From: Spirochaetia bacterium 38H-sp
GTDB taxonomy: Bacteria > Spirochaetota > Spirochaetia > Winmispirales > Winmispiraceae
Reading direction: 5' to 3'
Assembly: GCA_039023545.1 (NCBI GenBank)
Contig: JBCHKQ010000002.1
Span: 372,001-436,000, forward strand
Length of the DNA: 64,000 nucleotides
The position numbers were made by a program, and so were the translations under genes. The notes under the pieces are model-generated. The model did not search any database, was not told the DNA's origin, and saw only the letters and a program-made list of their open reading frames with translations. Of this stretch, positions 8,313 through 17,683 are shown one piece after another. Every line of letters begins with the position of its first letter. The first letter of the stretch is position 1.

Positions 8313-10199
8313 ATGAAAAATCTGTTGCTTATGTTAAAAAACATAATGCAAACATATCCCAATATGCCTGCTCAGTATGTTAAGGATAAAGAAGGAAAGT
8401 TTAAGCCTATAATGTACCCGCAGTTGTGGGATGATGCCATAACTTGTGCATTAGGACTTAGGGCCATAGGATCGGGTGAAGAAAATGAACCAATAGCACT
8501 AATCTCCGAAAACCGAAGAGAATGGCTTATTGCAGACCTGGGTACAATGGCAGCTGGTGCTGCGGATGTTCCTAGAGGCTGTGATGTTACACAACAAGAG
8601 CTGGAATATATACTCACAAAAACAGAATGCAAGACTGGTTTCTTTGAAAATTCCACACAATTAAAAAAAGCTCTTGCAGGAAACGGCTCTAAATATCTTA
8701 AAATCGCAATACTTTTCGATTGGGATGAGGATTTTTCTCCCCCTTCGTCCGTTACGATAATAAATTTCTATGACCTTATGGAGGAGGGGAAAAAGGCTTC
8801 TCGTGAGGATAGAGAAAAACTGATAAAAGAAATTGACAAGATAGAAAGTAACCATCTTGCAACAATAATATTTACAAGCGGAACAACAGGAGAACCCAAG
8901 GGGGTAATGCTGTCTCACGGAAATTTCCTACATCAGGTAAAAGGTGTTCCTTTGCTCATAAATGTGGGGCCCGGAGACATATGGCTTAGTGTTCTGCCTG
9001 TATGGCACTCCTTTGAGCGTGTTATGCAGTACGTTGCACTGGGAACTGCATCCGCAATTGCCTATTCCAAGCCAATAGGAAGAATAATGCTTGCAGACAT
9101 GGCTGAGTTAAAGCCTACATGGCTTGCCTCAGTGCCGAGGATATGGGAAAGCGTAAAAAGAGGCGTGTTAAGCAATATAGAAAAAGGACCATCTGTAACC
9201 AGAGCTATATTTAACGGAGCACTTGCAATAGGTAAGGCATTTGCCGTATCAAGACACCTTGTAAAAGGCGAGTTTCCACGATTTAAAAAGCGTCCACGCA
9301 TTCTGGATTTTGCAGCAGGGATAGTTCCTTTTATAATTCTTTTTCCGTTTTATAGCCTTGCAAAACTAATCGTATTTAAAAAGCTGCATGATAAGCTTGG
9401 AGGCCGTTTTGTTGCAGGTATATCGGGAGGAGGTGCGCTCCCACCGGATGTGGATTCCTTTTTTGATGCGGTTGGGATAAAGGTTTTAGAAGGCTACGGG
9501 CTGACAGAGGCAGCTCCTGTTTTGGGCGTAAGAAAACAAAGTCATCCGGTACCTGGCACAATAGGCCCTGTATTTCCCGGGACGGAGATACAAATCAGGG
9601 ATAAGGATGGAAACGTCTTAAAACCGGGACAGCAGGGCATAATCTTTGCGCGTGGTCCTCAAATTATGCTTGGTTATTACAAAAACCCCCAGGCAACAAA
9701 AGCTGTTTTGGATGATCAGGGCTGGCTAAATACTGGCGACATAGGCATGTTGACATGGGATAACGAGCTTAAGATAACAGGCAGGGCAAAGGACACTATC
9801 GTTCTGCGTGGAGGCGAGAATATAGAGCCAGCACCTATAGAAACCAAGCTCAAGGAGCATCCACTTGTCTCCAATGCCGTTGTAGTGGGACAGGACAAGA
9901 AATTTCTTGCTGCCCTACTCTTTATAGATACAGAAAGCCTCAAAACATGGTGTGAGCTCAATTCCCAGGACTTTGACGACAATATCTACAGAAACCCTGT
10001 TCTGGAACAGACTCTCATGGAATTTATATCTGCAGAGATAAGCCATCACAACGGTTTCAAAAGCTTTGAACGGATATACCGTGTAGCAATTCTACCTGAC
10101 AACCTTAGCGTTGGCGAGGAACTGTCCGCAAAACAGGAGATTAAGCGTCACGTAATTCTGGAAAAATATAAGGAGACAATAGAATCTCTTTTCCAATAA
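8313..10199 (+). CDS. Long-chain fatty acid--CoA ligase (AMP-forming)
   Basis: A 628-residue ANL-superfamily enzyme that activates fatty acids to acyl-CoA through an acyl-adenylate. The P-loop IIFTSGTTGEPKGVMLSHG lies near residue 190, the GYGLTEAAPV motif near 395, GWLNTGDIG near 470 and GRAKDTIVLRGGENIEP near 490; the last segment includes the hinge. A hydrophobic stretch (AAGIVPFIILFPFYSLAKLIVF, about 330-352) matches the membrane-facing insert of long-chain synthetases. It has an AAGGAG site 6 nt before the ATG and its own promoter, and reads away from yhbY. Confidence 0.92.
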   Translation: MKNLLLMLKNIMQTYPNMPAQYVKDKEGKFKPIMYPQLWDDAITCALGLRAIGSGEENEPIALISENRREWLIADLGTMAAGAADVPRGCDVTQQELEYILTKTECKTGFFENSTQLKKALAGNGSKYLKIAILFDWDEDFSPPSSVTIINFYDLMEEGKKASREDREKLIKEIDKIESNHLATIIFTSGTTGEPKGVMLSHGNFLHQVKGVPLLINVGPGDIWLSVLPVWHSFERVMQYVALGTASAIAYSKPIGRIMLADMAELKPTWLASVPRIWESVKRGVLSNIEKGPSVTRAIFNGALAIGKAFAVSRHLVKGEFPRFKKRPRILDFAAGIVPFIILFPFYSLAKLIVFKKLHDKLGGRFVAGISGGGALPPDVDSFFDAVGIKVLEGYGLTEAAPVLGVRKQSHPVPGTIGPVFPGTEIQIRDKDGNVLKPGQQGIIFARGPQIMLGYYKNPQATKAVLDDQGWLNTGDIGMLTWDNELKITGRAKDTIVLRGGENIEPAPIETKLKEHPLVSNAVVVGQDKKFLAALLFIDTESLKTWCELNSQDFDDNIYRNPVLEQTLMEFISAEISHHNGFKSFERIYRVAILPDNLSVGEELSAKQEIKRHVILEKYKETIESLFQ

Positions 10200-10246
10200 A
10201 ACCGAACGCACAGAGACGCTAACGCGTCCTGCGCTGCCTTTGGCAA
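10199..10246 (-). repeat. Intergenic hairpin repeat, copy 6
   Basis: AACCGAACG begins at the stop codon of the acyl-CoA ligase. Imperfect stem GACGC/GCGTC plus CAG/CTG, end CTGCCTTTGGCAA. Pairs tail-to-tail with copy 7. Confidence 0.75.
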
Positions 10247-10284
10247 AAGGAATTTGAGCGGAGAATACTGCTATGCTTTTTATC

Positions 10285-10357
10285 TGCCGCAGGCAGGCAG
10301 AACCGCGGAACTCCCCCATGCTCTTCTATGCATGACGCGGTTCTGCCGTTCGGTATT
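10285..10357 (+). repeat. Intergenic hairpin repeat, copy 7
   Basis: TGCCGCAGGCAG, perfect 12-bp stem GGCAGAACCGCG/CGCGGTTCTGCC, end CGTTCGGTATT. Its last bases overlap the possible -35 of the next gene. Confidence 0.87.
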
Positions 10358-10384
10358 GGAAGTTTTTATCTTATCTGCTAGTTT
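10356..10384 (+). promoter_or_regulatory. Possible leaderless promoter of the phospholipase C-like gene
   Basis: TTGGAA, 17-bp spacer, TAGTTT, then only 5 nt to the ATG at 10390. The -35 overlaps the end of repeat copy 7. Confidence 0.4.
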
Positions 10385-10389
10385 TAGGA

Positions 10390-11418
10390 ATGCCTTCTCA
10401 CATAACTCATGCACTCATAGTCTGGGATGCTTATGGAAGGGTTTTTGGACCTATTGGAGACAAAAAAGAGATATCGGACTCACCTCAGCTAAGGGCGCTT
10501 ACTCTGGGAGCTCAGGGGCCGGACATTTTTTTCCATAATAGACGCACGATGCCTTCTGGGATATCTATGGGGAGCCTTGCTCACAGGAGGGATTACGGAC
10601 TTATAAGCGAGGCAATGCTCCGTAGAACGGCAGAAAGCAAAGTACAATCGGAAGAGCTTATGTACGTTGCAGGCTGGCTTAGTCACTCAGTGGTAGACAG
10701 GATCTTCCATCCTTATGTTATATATCGCTCCGGCTGGTTCTCCAGCAAAAGCGATGCTACAAGGCGTTATATACGCTGGCATAGTATGCTAGAGCGTATT
10801 ATGGACAGAATACTTCTGGAGAGTCTGAGAGGGGAGAATGTGTCTGACTACGATATGTATGCACTCTGCTCTATAGGGGATACCATACCATTGTGGCTCA
10901 AAAAACTGCTTGTATACTCTTTTAAACAGGCTTACAGGGAGGTAAGGCGTGATAAGAAGGTTTCTCTCAGGGTAGCCAATGCATATGCGGATACTATGGC
11001 TTTCTACAGGGATATTCATCCATCAATAAAAGAAAAGCTTTCTCCGTATCTTGCAAAGAGACCTACCAGAGAGACAAAAAAACGCTCTGTAAGCCTTTTG
11101 CACCCGCCTTTTTCTCCAGACTTTGATGTGCTCAACTTGGAGCATTCCATATGGTACAGCCCTTTTTGCAAAGAAAAAAAATATACCTCATCAGTTATGG
11201 AGCTTTATGAAACAGCAGTAAAAAAGGTCTCGGATATCTTCTCTTTTATAAAGTCTAGGAAAATAGAAGACATACCGCAGGAGATACTGGATACAAGCAA
11301 CCTTAGCAGCGGAGAAGAACGCGGTAGGCAGACACCTCTATACAGCAGTCCGTTTCCAATGGACAGCTACATAGAAAAAGTAGTGGATTACTATGAAAAA
11401 TATGATAATTTACTTTGA
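10390..11418 (+). CDS. Zinc-dependent phospholipase C family protein
   Basis: 342 residues. The start MPSHITHALIVWDAYG, with QGPDIFFHN near 43, HRRDYG near 70 and GWLSHSVVDRIFHPYV near 95-110, matches the zinc-dependent phospholipase C/S1-P1 nuclease helical fold as found in cytoplasmic bacterial proteins. The conserved His and Asp residues in these motifs are the likely zinc ligands. No signal peptide is seen. Biochemical function of this branch is not established. Its last 9 bp overlap the convergent EAL gene. Confidence 0.75.
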   Translation: MPSHITHALIVWDAYGRVFGPIGDKKEISDSPQLRALTLGAQGPDIFFHNRRTMPSGISMGSLAHRRDYGLISEAMLRRTAESKVQSEELMYVAGWLSHSVVDRIFHPYVIYRSGWFSSKSDATRRYIRWHSMLERIMDRILLESLRGENVSDYDMYALCSIGDTIPLWLKKLLVYSFKQAYREVRRDKKVSLRVANAYADTMAFYRDIHPSIKEKLSPYLAKRPTRETKKRSVSLLHPPFSPDFDVLNLEHSIWYSPFCKEKKYTSSVMELYETAVKKVSDIFSFIKSRKIEDIPQEILDTSNLSSGEERGRQTPLYSSPFPMDSYIEKVVDYYEKYDNLL

Positions 11419-13530
11419 GCTTTTTACAAGTGAGATAAAATCCTTCTCGGGAAGCGGTCTAGAATAATAAAAGCCCTGAAAAATATGACAATTAAACTGT
11501 TTTAACATAAATATCTGCTGCTCCGTCTCAACGCCTTCTGCAATAACAGTAAGACCAAGCCCCTCTGCCAATGTAAGTATGGCATGTATTATTGCAAGGT
11601 CTTCTCCCTTGTGAGGAAGCCCTGTTACAAAAGAGCGATTTATCTTGACAGACTTCACGGGATATTCTTTGATATACTGAAAAGTAGAATACCCGGTACC
11701 AAAATCATCTAGAGATATCCCGACACCTATGTTTTCCACTTCTCTAAAAAAAGCGTCCTGACCCGCATTTTCCAGAAAAGAACGCTCTGTTATCTCCAAG
11801 CTGATATATTCCGGATTCACTCCATTATTGTGTATACTATCCATAAGGACAGTAAGAAGACCATTATCCTTAAGCTGCTGGGGAGACAAATTTATAGACA
11901 TGGTAAGAGGCGGCAAGCCCTTATCCTGCCATCTTCTCCATGCGGAGCAGGCTTCCTGTATTACCCATTGTCCTATAGGCAATATAGCACCCGTATCCTC
12001 TGCAATATCTATAAAGGACGAAGGAGGCAGTAAACCTTCTTCAGGATGATTCCACCTTATGAGAGCCTCTGCACCGGTTATCATGCCATAAGCATTGACA
12101 AGAGGCTGATAATAAAGCTCAAACTCTCTATCCCGTAAAGCCTTGCGGATATCTCTCAACCTGCGCATCTTTCTTGTGGATTCTTCGTGTATATCATCAG
12201 AATAAAAGCAAAACCCACTTTTATTTTTAACAGCCTGATGCAATGCTGTCTCGGCATGCTGAAGCAGTTTTGCAATCTCCGTAGCGTCATCAGGATATAT
12301 GGATACTCCCACGGCTGCTATAATATATACCGGAGCATTTTGTACGATAAACGGCCTGGAAAAACTATCCATGACACGCTGTGCAAATACCGCTATCTCC
12401 GTCTGGCTGGGAGAACCGTTTATCACAAAGAGGAACTTAGTATCATCTATATGAAACAGCTGGTCTTCCTCCCTCTTGAGCTCATCAAACCTGAGCGCAA
12501 TCTCTCTAAGAAGTGCATTTCGTACTGGATGACCGTACAGATCTGTAATCTCATCTATATTTACAGGACTCACAACCAAAAGAGAAAATCTGGCAGTATT
12601 ATTAGACGTAATTTTTTTACCTAACTTTTCGTAAAAAGATTCTACAGAATCAAGACCTGTTATCTTATTCTTATGTATGAGTATATCAACCTGATTTTCC
12701 AGCTCCTTCTCATGACTGATATCTTCCATAAATCCAACAACAACAGGATGCCAGCTTCCATTCTCCGCCATATAAGAAAGACCATATAAACGCACATAAC
12801 GCAATTTCTTATCTCTGTTCTCCACTCTGACATCTATGGAAAAGCGTTTTCCTACGGGAGAATCGGATATATTCCTAAGAGTATCTTTTGCAAGCTCAAC
12901 ATCATCCGGATGCAAATTCTCAAAAAGTACAGAAGAAGGATAAGCAACATCCGGCTCCACCCCTATATCAAAGAGAGCACAAAAACGCTTACTCATTATA
13001 AAAACATCTTTATGGGGAAGATACCTAAAAAATCCCTCATCTGCAGTATCAATAGTAAAACCAAACTCTTTTCTAAGCTCTCTAAGCTCTTTTTTATGTC
13101 TGCGCAAAATCTCAAAAACCACACCTCCGCCAAGAGTAGATAATTCTATGATCCTGAGCATCTCTGTAAAAAACATATAGCCGGAATAGTGTGTAAATCT
13201 AAGCATCTCAAAGAAAGAAACAGTTAATACAGCAAGCACAATACCAGAATATTTAAAAGGTTTATAGAAAGAAACAACAAACGGGAGATAAAAACAAACT
13301 AGGCTGTACATACCCCATACCGGCAGAAAAAAAAGAAAAAGCAAAACCGAGATAAACCAGCTAATCAAGCTAGGAAAAAGAGATATGACTGATTTTAAAG
13401 AAAAGCCATGTTTCATATCCGTATACAAGATATCATGCAATCGCAAAGCGTGCAAGAAAATTAATTTTTTTGACTTTTTTATGCTTTTTGACTTTTTTAC
13501 AGCTGTGCTGCGAGGTGCTTTAAACTGCAT
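11410..13530 (-). CDS. Membrane-bound PAS-GGDEF-EAL cyclic-di-GMP phosphodiesterase
   Basis: The ATG at 13530 has a GGAGGGAG site; the longer reading to 13566 has none. The 706 residues run: hydrophobic N-terminal membrane segments (about 55-130), a PAS-like sensor (about 165-290), a GGDEF domain (about 295-440) and an EAL domain (about 450-700). The GGDEF signature is lost (HIDDTKF in its place), so cyclase activity is unlikely. The EAL domain is intact: GAEALIRWNHP, SLEITE, DDFGTGYS, KINRSFV and AEGVET. It should hydrolyse cyclic-di-GMP, with the dead GGDEF possibly sensing GTP. It follows the hydrogenase-MCP gene by 32 bp and may be cotranscribed, linking H2 sensing to c-di-GMP. Confidence 0.9.
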   Translation of the reverse strand: MQFKAPRSTAVKKSKSIKKSKKLIFLHALRLHDILYTDMKHGFSLKSVISLFPSLISWFISVLLFLFFLPVWGMYSLVCFYLPFVVSFYKPFKYSGIVLAVLTVSFFEMLRFTHYSGYMFFTEMLRIIELSTLGGGVVFEILRRHKKELRELRKEFGFTIDTADEGFFRYLPHKDVFIMSKRFCALFDIGVEPDVAYPSSVLFENLHPDDVELAKDTLRNISDSPVGKRFSIDVRVENRDKKLRYVRLYGLSYMAENGSWHPVVVGFMEDISHEKELENQVDILIHKNKITGLDSVESFYEKLGKKITSNNTARFSLLVVSPVNIDEITDLYGHPVRNALLREIALRFDELKREEDQLFHIDDTKFLFVINGSPSQTEIAVFAQRVMDSFSRPFIVQNAPVYIIAAVGVSIYPDDATEIAKLLQHAETALHQAVKNKSGFCFYSDDIHEESTRKMRRLRDIRKALRDREFELYYQPLVNAYGMITGAEALIRWNHPEEGLLPPSSFIDIAEDTGAILPIGQWVIQEACSAWRRWQDKGLPPLTMSINLSPQQLKDNGLLTVLMDSIHNNGVNPEYISLEITERSFLENAGQDAFFREVENIGVGISLDDFGTGYSTFQYIKEYPVKSVKINRSFVTGLPHKGEDLAIIHAILTLAEGLGLTVIAEGVETEQQIFMLKQFNCHIFQGFYYSRPLPEKDFISLVKSSK

Positions 13531-13562
13531 TCTCCCTCCGGTTGCAAAACAATATAAGTTTA

Positions 13563-15677
13563 TCAATTATAAGAGGGAATATCAACACTGACCCCAAGCT
13601 GCTCAGCAAGCCCCATGAGCTCCATGACATTTACATCCCCGCCCCTGGACTCCAGGGATTTCTCTGCAGTATGCAGCATCTGCTCTATTATTGCAGCCGT
13701 ATTCTGGAAAAAATCCTCCTGTTGTCTTGTTGACAACTCTATCCTGTTAAGAAGCTCTTTGCTGGCAATAGACTCCTGCAGAAGCTGTTGTATGGCAGAT
13801 GTAATCTCAGTTACAGCATCGGTGCTCTCCCGTATACCTGTTTTTTCCCTGCTTGCATATTCTTCTACCTCGCGTATATCCTCCAAAATCTCAGACGCAA
13901 CCTCCTTTACCGCCTTACTCGAATCTATAGTCTCATGTGCAAGCTTTCTTATCTCTCCGGCAATAACACCAAATCCTTTTCCAAGCTCACCTACATGAGC
14001 AGCCTCTATGGATGCATTTAAAGCAAGAAGCTTGGTTCTATCCGCAACCTCTGTTATGAGCTTTACCATATCTGCTATAAAAGAAGAGCGCTCTCTCAAT
14101 TTTTCCACCTTTACAGATGCCACATCTATCTGTTCCTTTATCATCGCAATTCTGGAGGAAGCCGAATCTATGTTTATCTGACTTTTTGTAAGAGCAGACA
14201 CCATCTCTTCTACAGAACGCAAAAGCCTTTCTCTTGCTGTTTCTATAGCCCGTGCAGAAGAAAGCATAACATCTGTATCAAGAGCTGACACAGCACGGCG
14301 GAACCCTTCTATAACAGTATGTAATGCCATTATAAGTTCCTGATGAAAGACTTTTTCTTCCATAAGCTGCATTCTGGACTCATCCTGTTGCTTTAACCTA
14401 TACAGATAGCAGTTATCAGCACGATTAAGACCATTATATATGGCTATAGCCATCTCCCTGCAAGAACGATAACCACAAGCAGAACAATTCTTTATATCTG
14501 CTTCAGAATCCTTCTTAAGTTCCTTATATATCTCAACAATAACAGAATCATCTACATCAAGCACAAGACTTTCCATATCTTCTGATTTTGCTTTATACTC
14601 GCGCATATATATCCCAGGTTGCCAATACTTTGATATGGTATTTTTGAGAACCCTTGAAGGTTCTTCATTAAAAGGGAGCCGTGACAAATATCTTTTTCTA
14701 GCATCCTCAGCCCTCTTTTTTATCTTATATTCCAGCACATCGCGCTTTTCTTTATAGAGAAGAGTACCTGTACCTCCGTTACACCCAAGCTCACAGTTAA
14801 GACAATCCACAAGTACAGGACTATATTCGGTATCTACAATATCCGTAAGTTCATTAAGATAAGAAAAGACAGTGTGTGCACCTTCTATCTTTCTTATCCT
14901 ATCTCTCAAAGACGGGTTTTCTCTTATTACAGTCTCAGTAAGTCCGCCAGGAGAAGAAAAAAGCACTGCACGCTCTGCAGGGTCATTGTCATAATCTATC
15001 TTCGGATATAAAGATAAATCCACAGAATTATCGGATAAATATCCTGCCAGAGAAAACATGGTTACATTTAATACATCTTCTCCGCAGGAAACAAACTCAT
15101 GCTTCTTTGCAACACATGGAGATATAGCAATAACTCTGTGTCCGGCATATTTCTTGTAAAAAGTTCTTATCATCTTTATGGTATGCATCATAGGACTATG
15201 TGCAGGCGCAAGATACGGGATAAGAGTAGGCTGATAGTGCTCTATATAATTTACAATGACCGGACATGGTTGAGCTATCACAGGATATCTGTCCGTTGTT
15301 TTTAAGTACTCGAGATATGATCTCACACAAAGTTCTGCGCCAAAGCTGACATCAAAGACAGCTGCAACCCCTTTTTCCTTTAACCATGAGTTTAAAGAAA
15401 GATAAGAATCAGGGAAATTGGCAGCCACAGAAGGTGCAACAATTGCAACAACTTTTTCTCCTGCTGCTAAAAGCTCCATGGCTTCGTCAAAATCATCAAC
15501 AGGATAACGTGCTCCGTGACTACAAGCCTTGATACACGCACCACAAGCTATACACAGATCAGGATTTAGATGGACAGAGTCCCCTGCTCCATCATTACAG
15601 AATTTCACAGGGCATACAGATATGCACCTATGACAATTGACACACTTTTCTTTATCTATTTTTATGACCTGTTTCAT
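13563..15677 (-). CDS. Sensory [FeFe]-hydrogenase fused to a methyl-accepting chemotaxis domain
   Basis: 704 residues. Two 4Fe-4S motifs open the protein (CxxCxxCxxxC at 12-22 and [11 protein letters not shown] at 42-52). The hydrogenase H-domain follows, with likely H-cluster ligands Cys138 (AQPCPV), Cys188 (SPCVAKK), Cys295 and Cys299 (CELGC). The proton-transfer Cys of catalytic enzymes (TSCC) is Pro137 here, as expected for a sensor. A further Fe-S domain has Cys398, 401, 406 and 423. The C-terminal half is a coiled-coil MCP module with the hairpin tip [20 protein letters not shown] (551-570). There are no membrane segments or PAS. It probably reports H2 or redox state to CheA. CheY lies just upstream. 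Its ribosome site is inside a hairpin at 15678-15727. Confidence 0.88.
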   Translation of the reverse strand: MKQVIKIDKEKCVNCHRCISVCPVKFCNDGAGDSVHLNPDLCIACGACIKACSHGARYPVDDFDEAMELLAAGEKVVAIVAPSVAANFPDSYLSLNSWLKEKGVAAVFDVSFGAELCVRSYLEYLKTTDRYPVIAQPCPVIVNYIEHYQPTLIPYLAPAHSPMMHTIKMIRTFYKKYAGHRVIAISPCVAKKHEFVSCGEDVLNVTMFSLAGYLSDNSVDLSLYPKIDYDNDPAERAVLFSSPGGLTETVIRENPSLRDRIRKIEGAHTVFSYLNELTDIVDTEYSPVLVDCLNCELGCNGGTGTLLYKEKRDVLEYKIKKRAEDARKRYLSRLPFNEEPSRVLKNTISKYWQPGIYMREYKAKSEDMESLVLDVDDSVIVEIYKELKKDSEADIKNCSACGYRSCREMAIAIYNGLNRADNCYLYRLKQQDESRMQLMEEKVFHQELIMALHTVIEGFRRAVSALDTDVMLSSARAIETARERLLRSVEEMVSALTKSQINIDSASSRIAMIKEQIDVASVKVEKLRERSSFIADMVKLITEVADRTKLLALNASIEAAHVGELGKGFGVIAGEIRKLAHETIDSSKAVKEVASEILEDIREVEEYASREKTGIRESTDAVTEITSAIQQLLQESIASKELLNRIELSTRQQEDFFQNTAAIIEQMLHTAEKSLESRGGDVNVMELMGLAEQLGVSVDIPSYN

Positions 15678-15727
15678 GATATCCCTCCTGTCCTTCCATA
15701 AAATATGACAGAAGAAAGAGGGATATC
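15678..15727 (-). promoter_or_regulatory. Hairpin burying the ribosome binding site of the hydrogenase-MCP gene
   Basis: In the transcript GATATCCCTC pairs perfectly with GAGGGATATC (10 bp), and an inner stem CTGTC/GACAG adds 5 bp after a six-base bulge. The 3' arm contains the GGAGGG site and ends directly against the AUG. With CheY stopping 30 nt upstream, this looks like a translational switch or RNA thermometer. A specific ligand or temperature response is inference. Confidence 0.6.
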
Positions 15728-15756
15728 ACTTTAAAATTTAAAACGAAAAAAAATTA

Positions 15757-16164
15757 TCAGGAAAGAGATAGAAGAATTCTCTCAAGCACCTTCTGTCTCT
15801 GAAGAGGTTTAACTATAAAGTTCTTAGCTCCCAGCATAAGAGCTTTTTTTACAAGATCATCTCGTCCAAGAGCACTTACTATTATTACCCTCGCAGACTT
15901 ATCAAACTCCATAATCTTTTCCAGAGCGGTTATCCCGTCCATCTTGGGCATTGTAATATCAAGAGTTACAAGGTCTACATTGGGAGCAAGCTCTTTATAC
16001 TTCTCAACAGCCTCTTCTCCAGTATTGGCCTCTCCGACAACTTCAAAGCCAGCAGAGGTAAGAATCTGTCTGAGCTGCTTTGTAACAAAAATAGAATCAT
16101 CAGCTATAAGAATCTTATACGGGCTTCCATCAGGTTTTATACCCTCAAGCTTAACATCACTCAC
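15757..16164 (-). CDS. CheY-like response regulator
   Basis: A single-domain receiver of 135 residues: acidic pair ADDS near 21, phospho-acceptor Asp in LVTLDITMP (about residue 68), Ser/Thr position in VSALG and Lys in KPLQ. It starts with GTG behind AAAGGAGC. It sits between the HATPase protein and the hydrogenase-MCP sensor in one direction, so it is the natural output of that receptor or of a partner kinase. There is no output domain. Confidence 0.9.
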   Translation of the reverse strand: MSDVKLEGIKPDGSPYKILIADDSIFVTKQLRQILTSAGFEVVGEANTGEEAVEKYKELAPNVDLVTLDITMPKMDGITALEKIMEFDKSARVIIVSALGRDDLVKKALMLGAKNFIVKPLQRQKVLERILLSLS

Positions 16165-16239
16165 AAAAAAGCTCCTTTATCAAAGCTTAAAATAATAGTA
16201 AATAAAAAAAGGATTATCATCAAGAGATTATCGAAAAAA

Positions 16240-17538
16240 CTAATCCTTTCCTAGCCTGGCAACCCTGCTGTTAAGTCGGTTAAGCCTCTGAGCAATAAGT
16301 CTGGATAAAAAAATGCCGTAATGCGGATTATTTTTAATAGCATTTACAAAATCCTGCTTGGAAACCTGTATCAACCTGGAAGGTTCCCTGGCAATTACTG
16401 TTGCAGTGCGTCTATTGTTAAGAAGAAAAGACATCTCTCCCAAGAACATGTCGGCAGGAGTAAGAGAAGAAAGATACTGCCCTTCCGAATAGACATCCAA
16501 TTTGCCTGATACAATATAATACAAATAATTGGAAGGCTCTCCTTCCGAAAAAACAACCTCCCCTGGATTAAAATCCATCACTTGTCGTCTGGAAAATATT
16601 CCTGGAACAAGTGATCCTTTTTCTACAGCATCATGGCTTATAGAAAAAGAAACCGTATTACCTGACTCATTAAAAGAAATATTATCGCTGTAATTAAGTG
16701 CCATACGTATACCATGGCCATGCAACTCACCGCTAAACTCAGGTTCCTTCTTTACCTTTTCTATATAAGTCTGCCAATCAAATCCATCACCCTCATCCTG
16801 TATAGTAAAAACACTTCTTTTCTGACCAATCTCATAAGAAATATAAACACGCCTTCTTCTTATCTCAGGATCATTCTTTTTCTCCTGAATAAGAGAAAGA
16901 ATATCTCCCTTCTCCATCAGCCACTTAGTCTTTTCCTCATAATCTATCCGGCAATTGCCATGCTCTATAGCATTGATAAGAAGCTCAAAAAGAATAACAA
17001 CAAGCTGCTGTTTTTTCTCAAAGGTTATATAACCAGCATTATACAAAAAGTTGCTCACAAGGTTAGAATAAGTCTTTGCATCAAATGGATCGTTTTCCAT
17101 AACAAGCTCGCCGCTCATCCCTCCTAAGAGGACTTCCTGAAAATGCCTCTGAAACAATATCTGCTTATTCTGTAAAACAAGCTTTAATGCACGATAGAAA
17201 TAAGTTATAAACTCTTTTCTCTGTATATTACCTATACTGTTTACCTGCCTGGCAAGAGCCTCCGCCTTCTCCTCATCCTTTTTCTTATGCACAATAAGCA
17301 CTCCACCGTAATGCAGCCATGGGTCCTGTTTCATAGAATCCAGAATAGAATCGGAATCTATCTCCTTATCAGAAATATTGATCAGCACAAGATCCGGGAG
17401 ATCGTACTTTAATATCTCTATTGCCTTTATATTATCCTCGCAAAGTATTGGAACAAAAAAACCCCTAAATTTCTCACATACTTCTATGGCATATTCGTTG
17501 ATTTCGGAATCCGAAGATAACACAGCGATGGAAATCAT
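16240..17538 (-). CDS. Degenerate receiver + HATPase (RsbW-like) + cyclic-nucleotide-binding protein
   Basis: 432 residues in three parts. Residues 1-125 look like a receiver whose phospho-Asp is Asn (LVLINISD). Residues about 140-310 form an anti-sigma-type HATPase with ELLINAIEHGN (N-box), DEGDGFDW and GHGIRMALNYSD. Residues about 320-432 form a cyclic-nucleotide-binding domain with the phosphate cassette FLGEMSFLLNNRRTATV, keeping the Glu and Arg that bind cNMP. It may act as a cAMP-modulated protein kinase or partner-switch protein. The divergent gene 146 bp away encodes a class III cyclase, the likely source of the signal. CheY and the hydrogenase sensor follow it downstream. Confidence 0.82.
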   Translation of the reverse strand: MISIAVLSSDSEINEYAIEVCEKFRGFFVPILCEDNIKAIEILKYDLPDLVLINISDKEIDSDSILDSMKQDPWLHYGGVLIVHKKKDEEKAEALARQVNSIGNIQRKEFITYFYRALKLVLQNKQILFQRHFQEVLLGGMSGELVMENDPFDAKTYSNLVSNFLYNAGYITFEKKQQLVVILFELLINAIEHGNCRIDYEEKTKWLMEKGDILSLIQEKKNDPEIRRRRVYISYEIGQKRSVFTIQDEGDGFDWQTYIEKVKKEPEFSGELHGHGIRMALNYSDNISFNESGNTVSFSISHDAVEKGSLVPGIFSRRQVMDFNPGEVVFSEGEPSNYLYYIVSGKLDVYSEGQYLSSLTPADMFLGEMSFLLNNRRTATVIAREPSRLIQVSKQDFVNAIKNNPHYGIFLSRLIAQRLNRLNSRVARLGKD

Positions 17539-17607
17539 GAAAACTCCTCGTAAATACGATTTTTAATAAAATAATATCTCATAGAAAAATAAAAATCCAT
17601 ATAAATT

Positions 17608-17662
17608 TTGTTCTTTATTATACACTTTTGTTTTTTAATTATTATAATATAAGAAAGAACAA
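17608..17662. promoter_or_regulatory. Inverted repeat around the divergent cyclase/HATPase promoter region
   Basis: TTGTTCTTT at 17608-17616 and AAAGAACAA at 17654-17662 are exact inverted copies enclosing a very AT-rich stretch with a TATAAT. It could be a regulator site or a leader hairpin; the spacing is unusually long. Confidence 0.3.
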
Positions 17663-17683
17663 TAAGAAGCGCAGAGAAACAAT

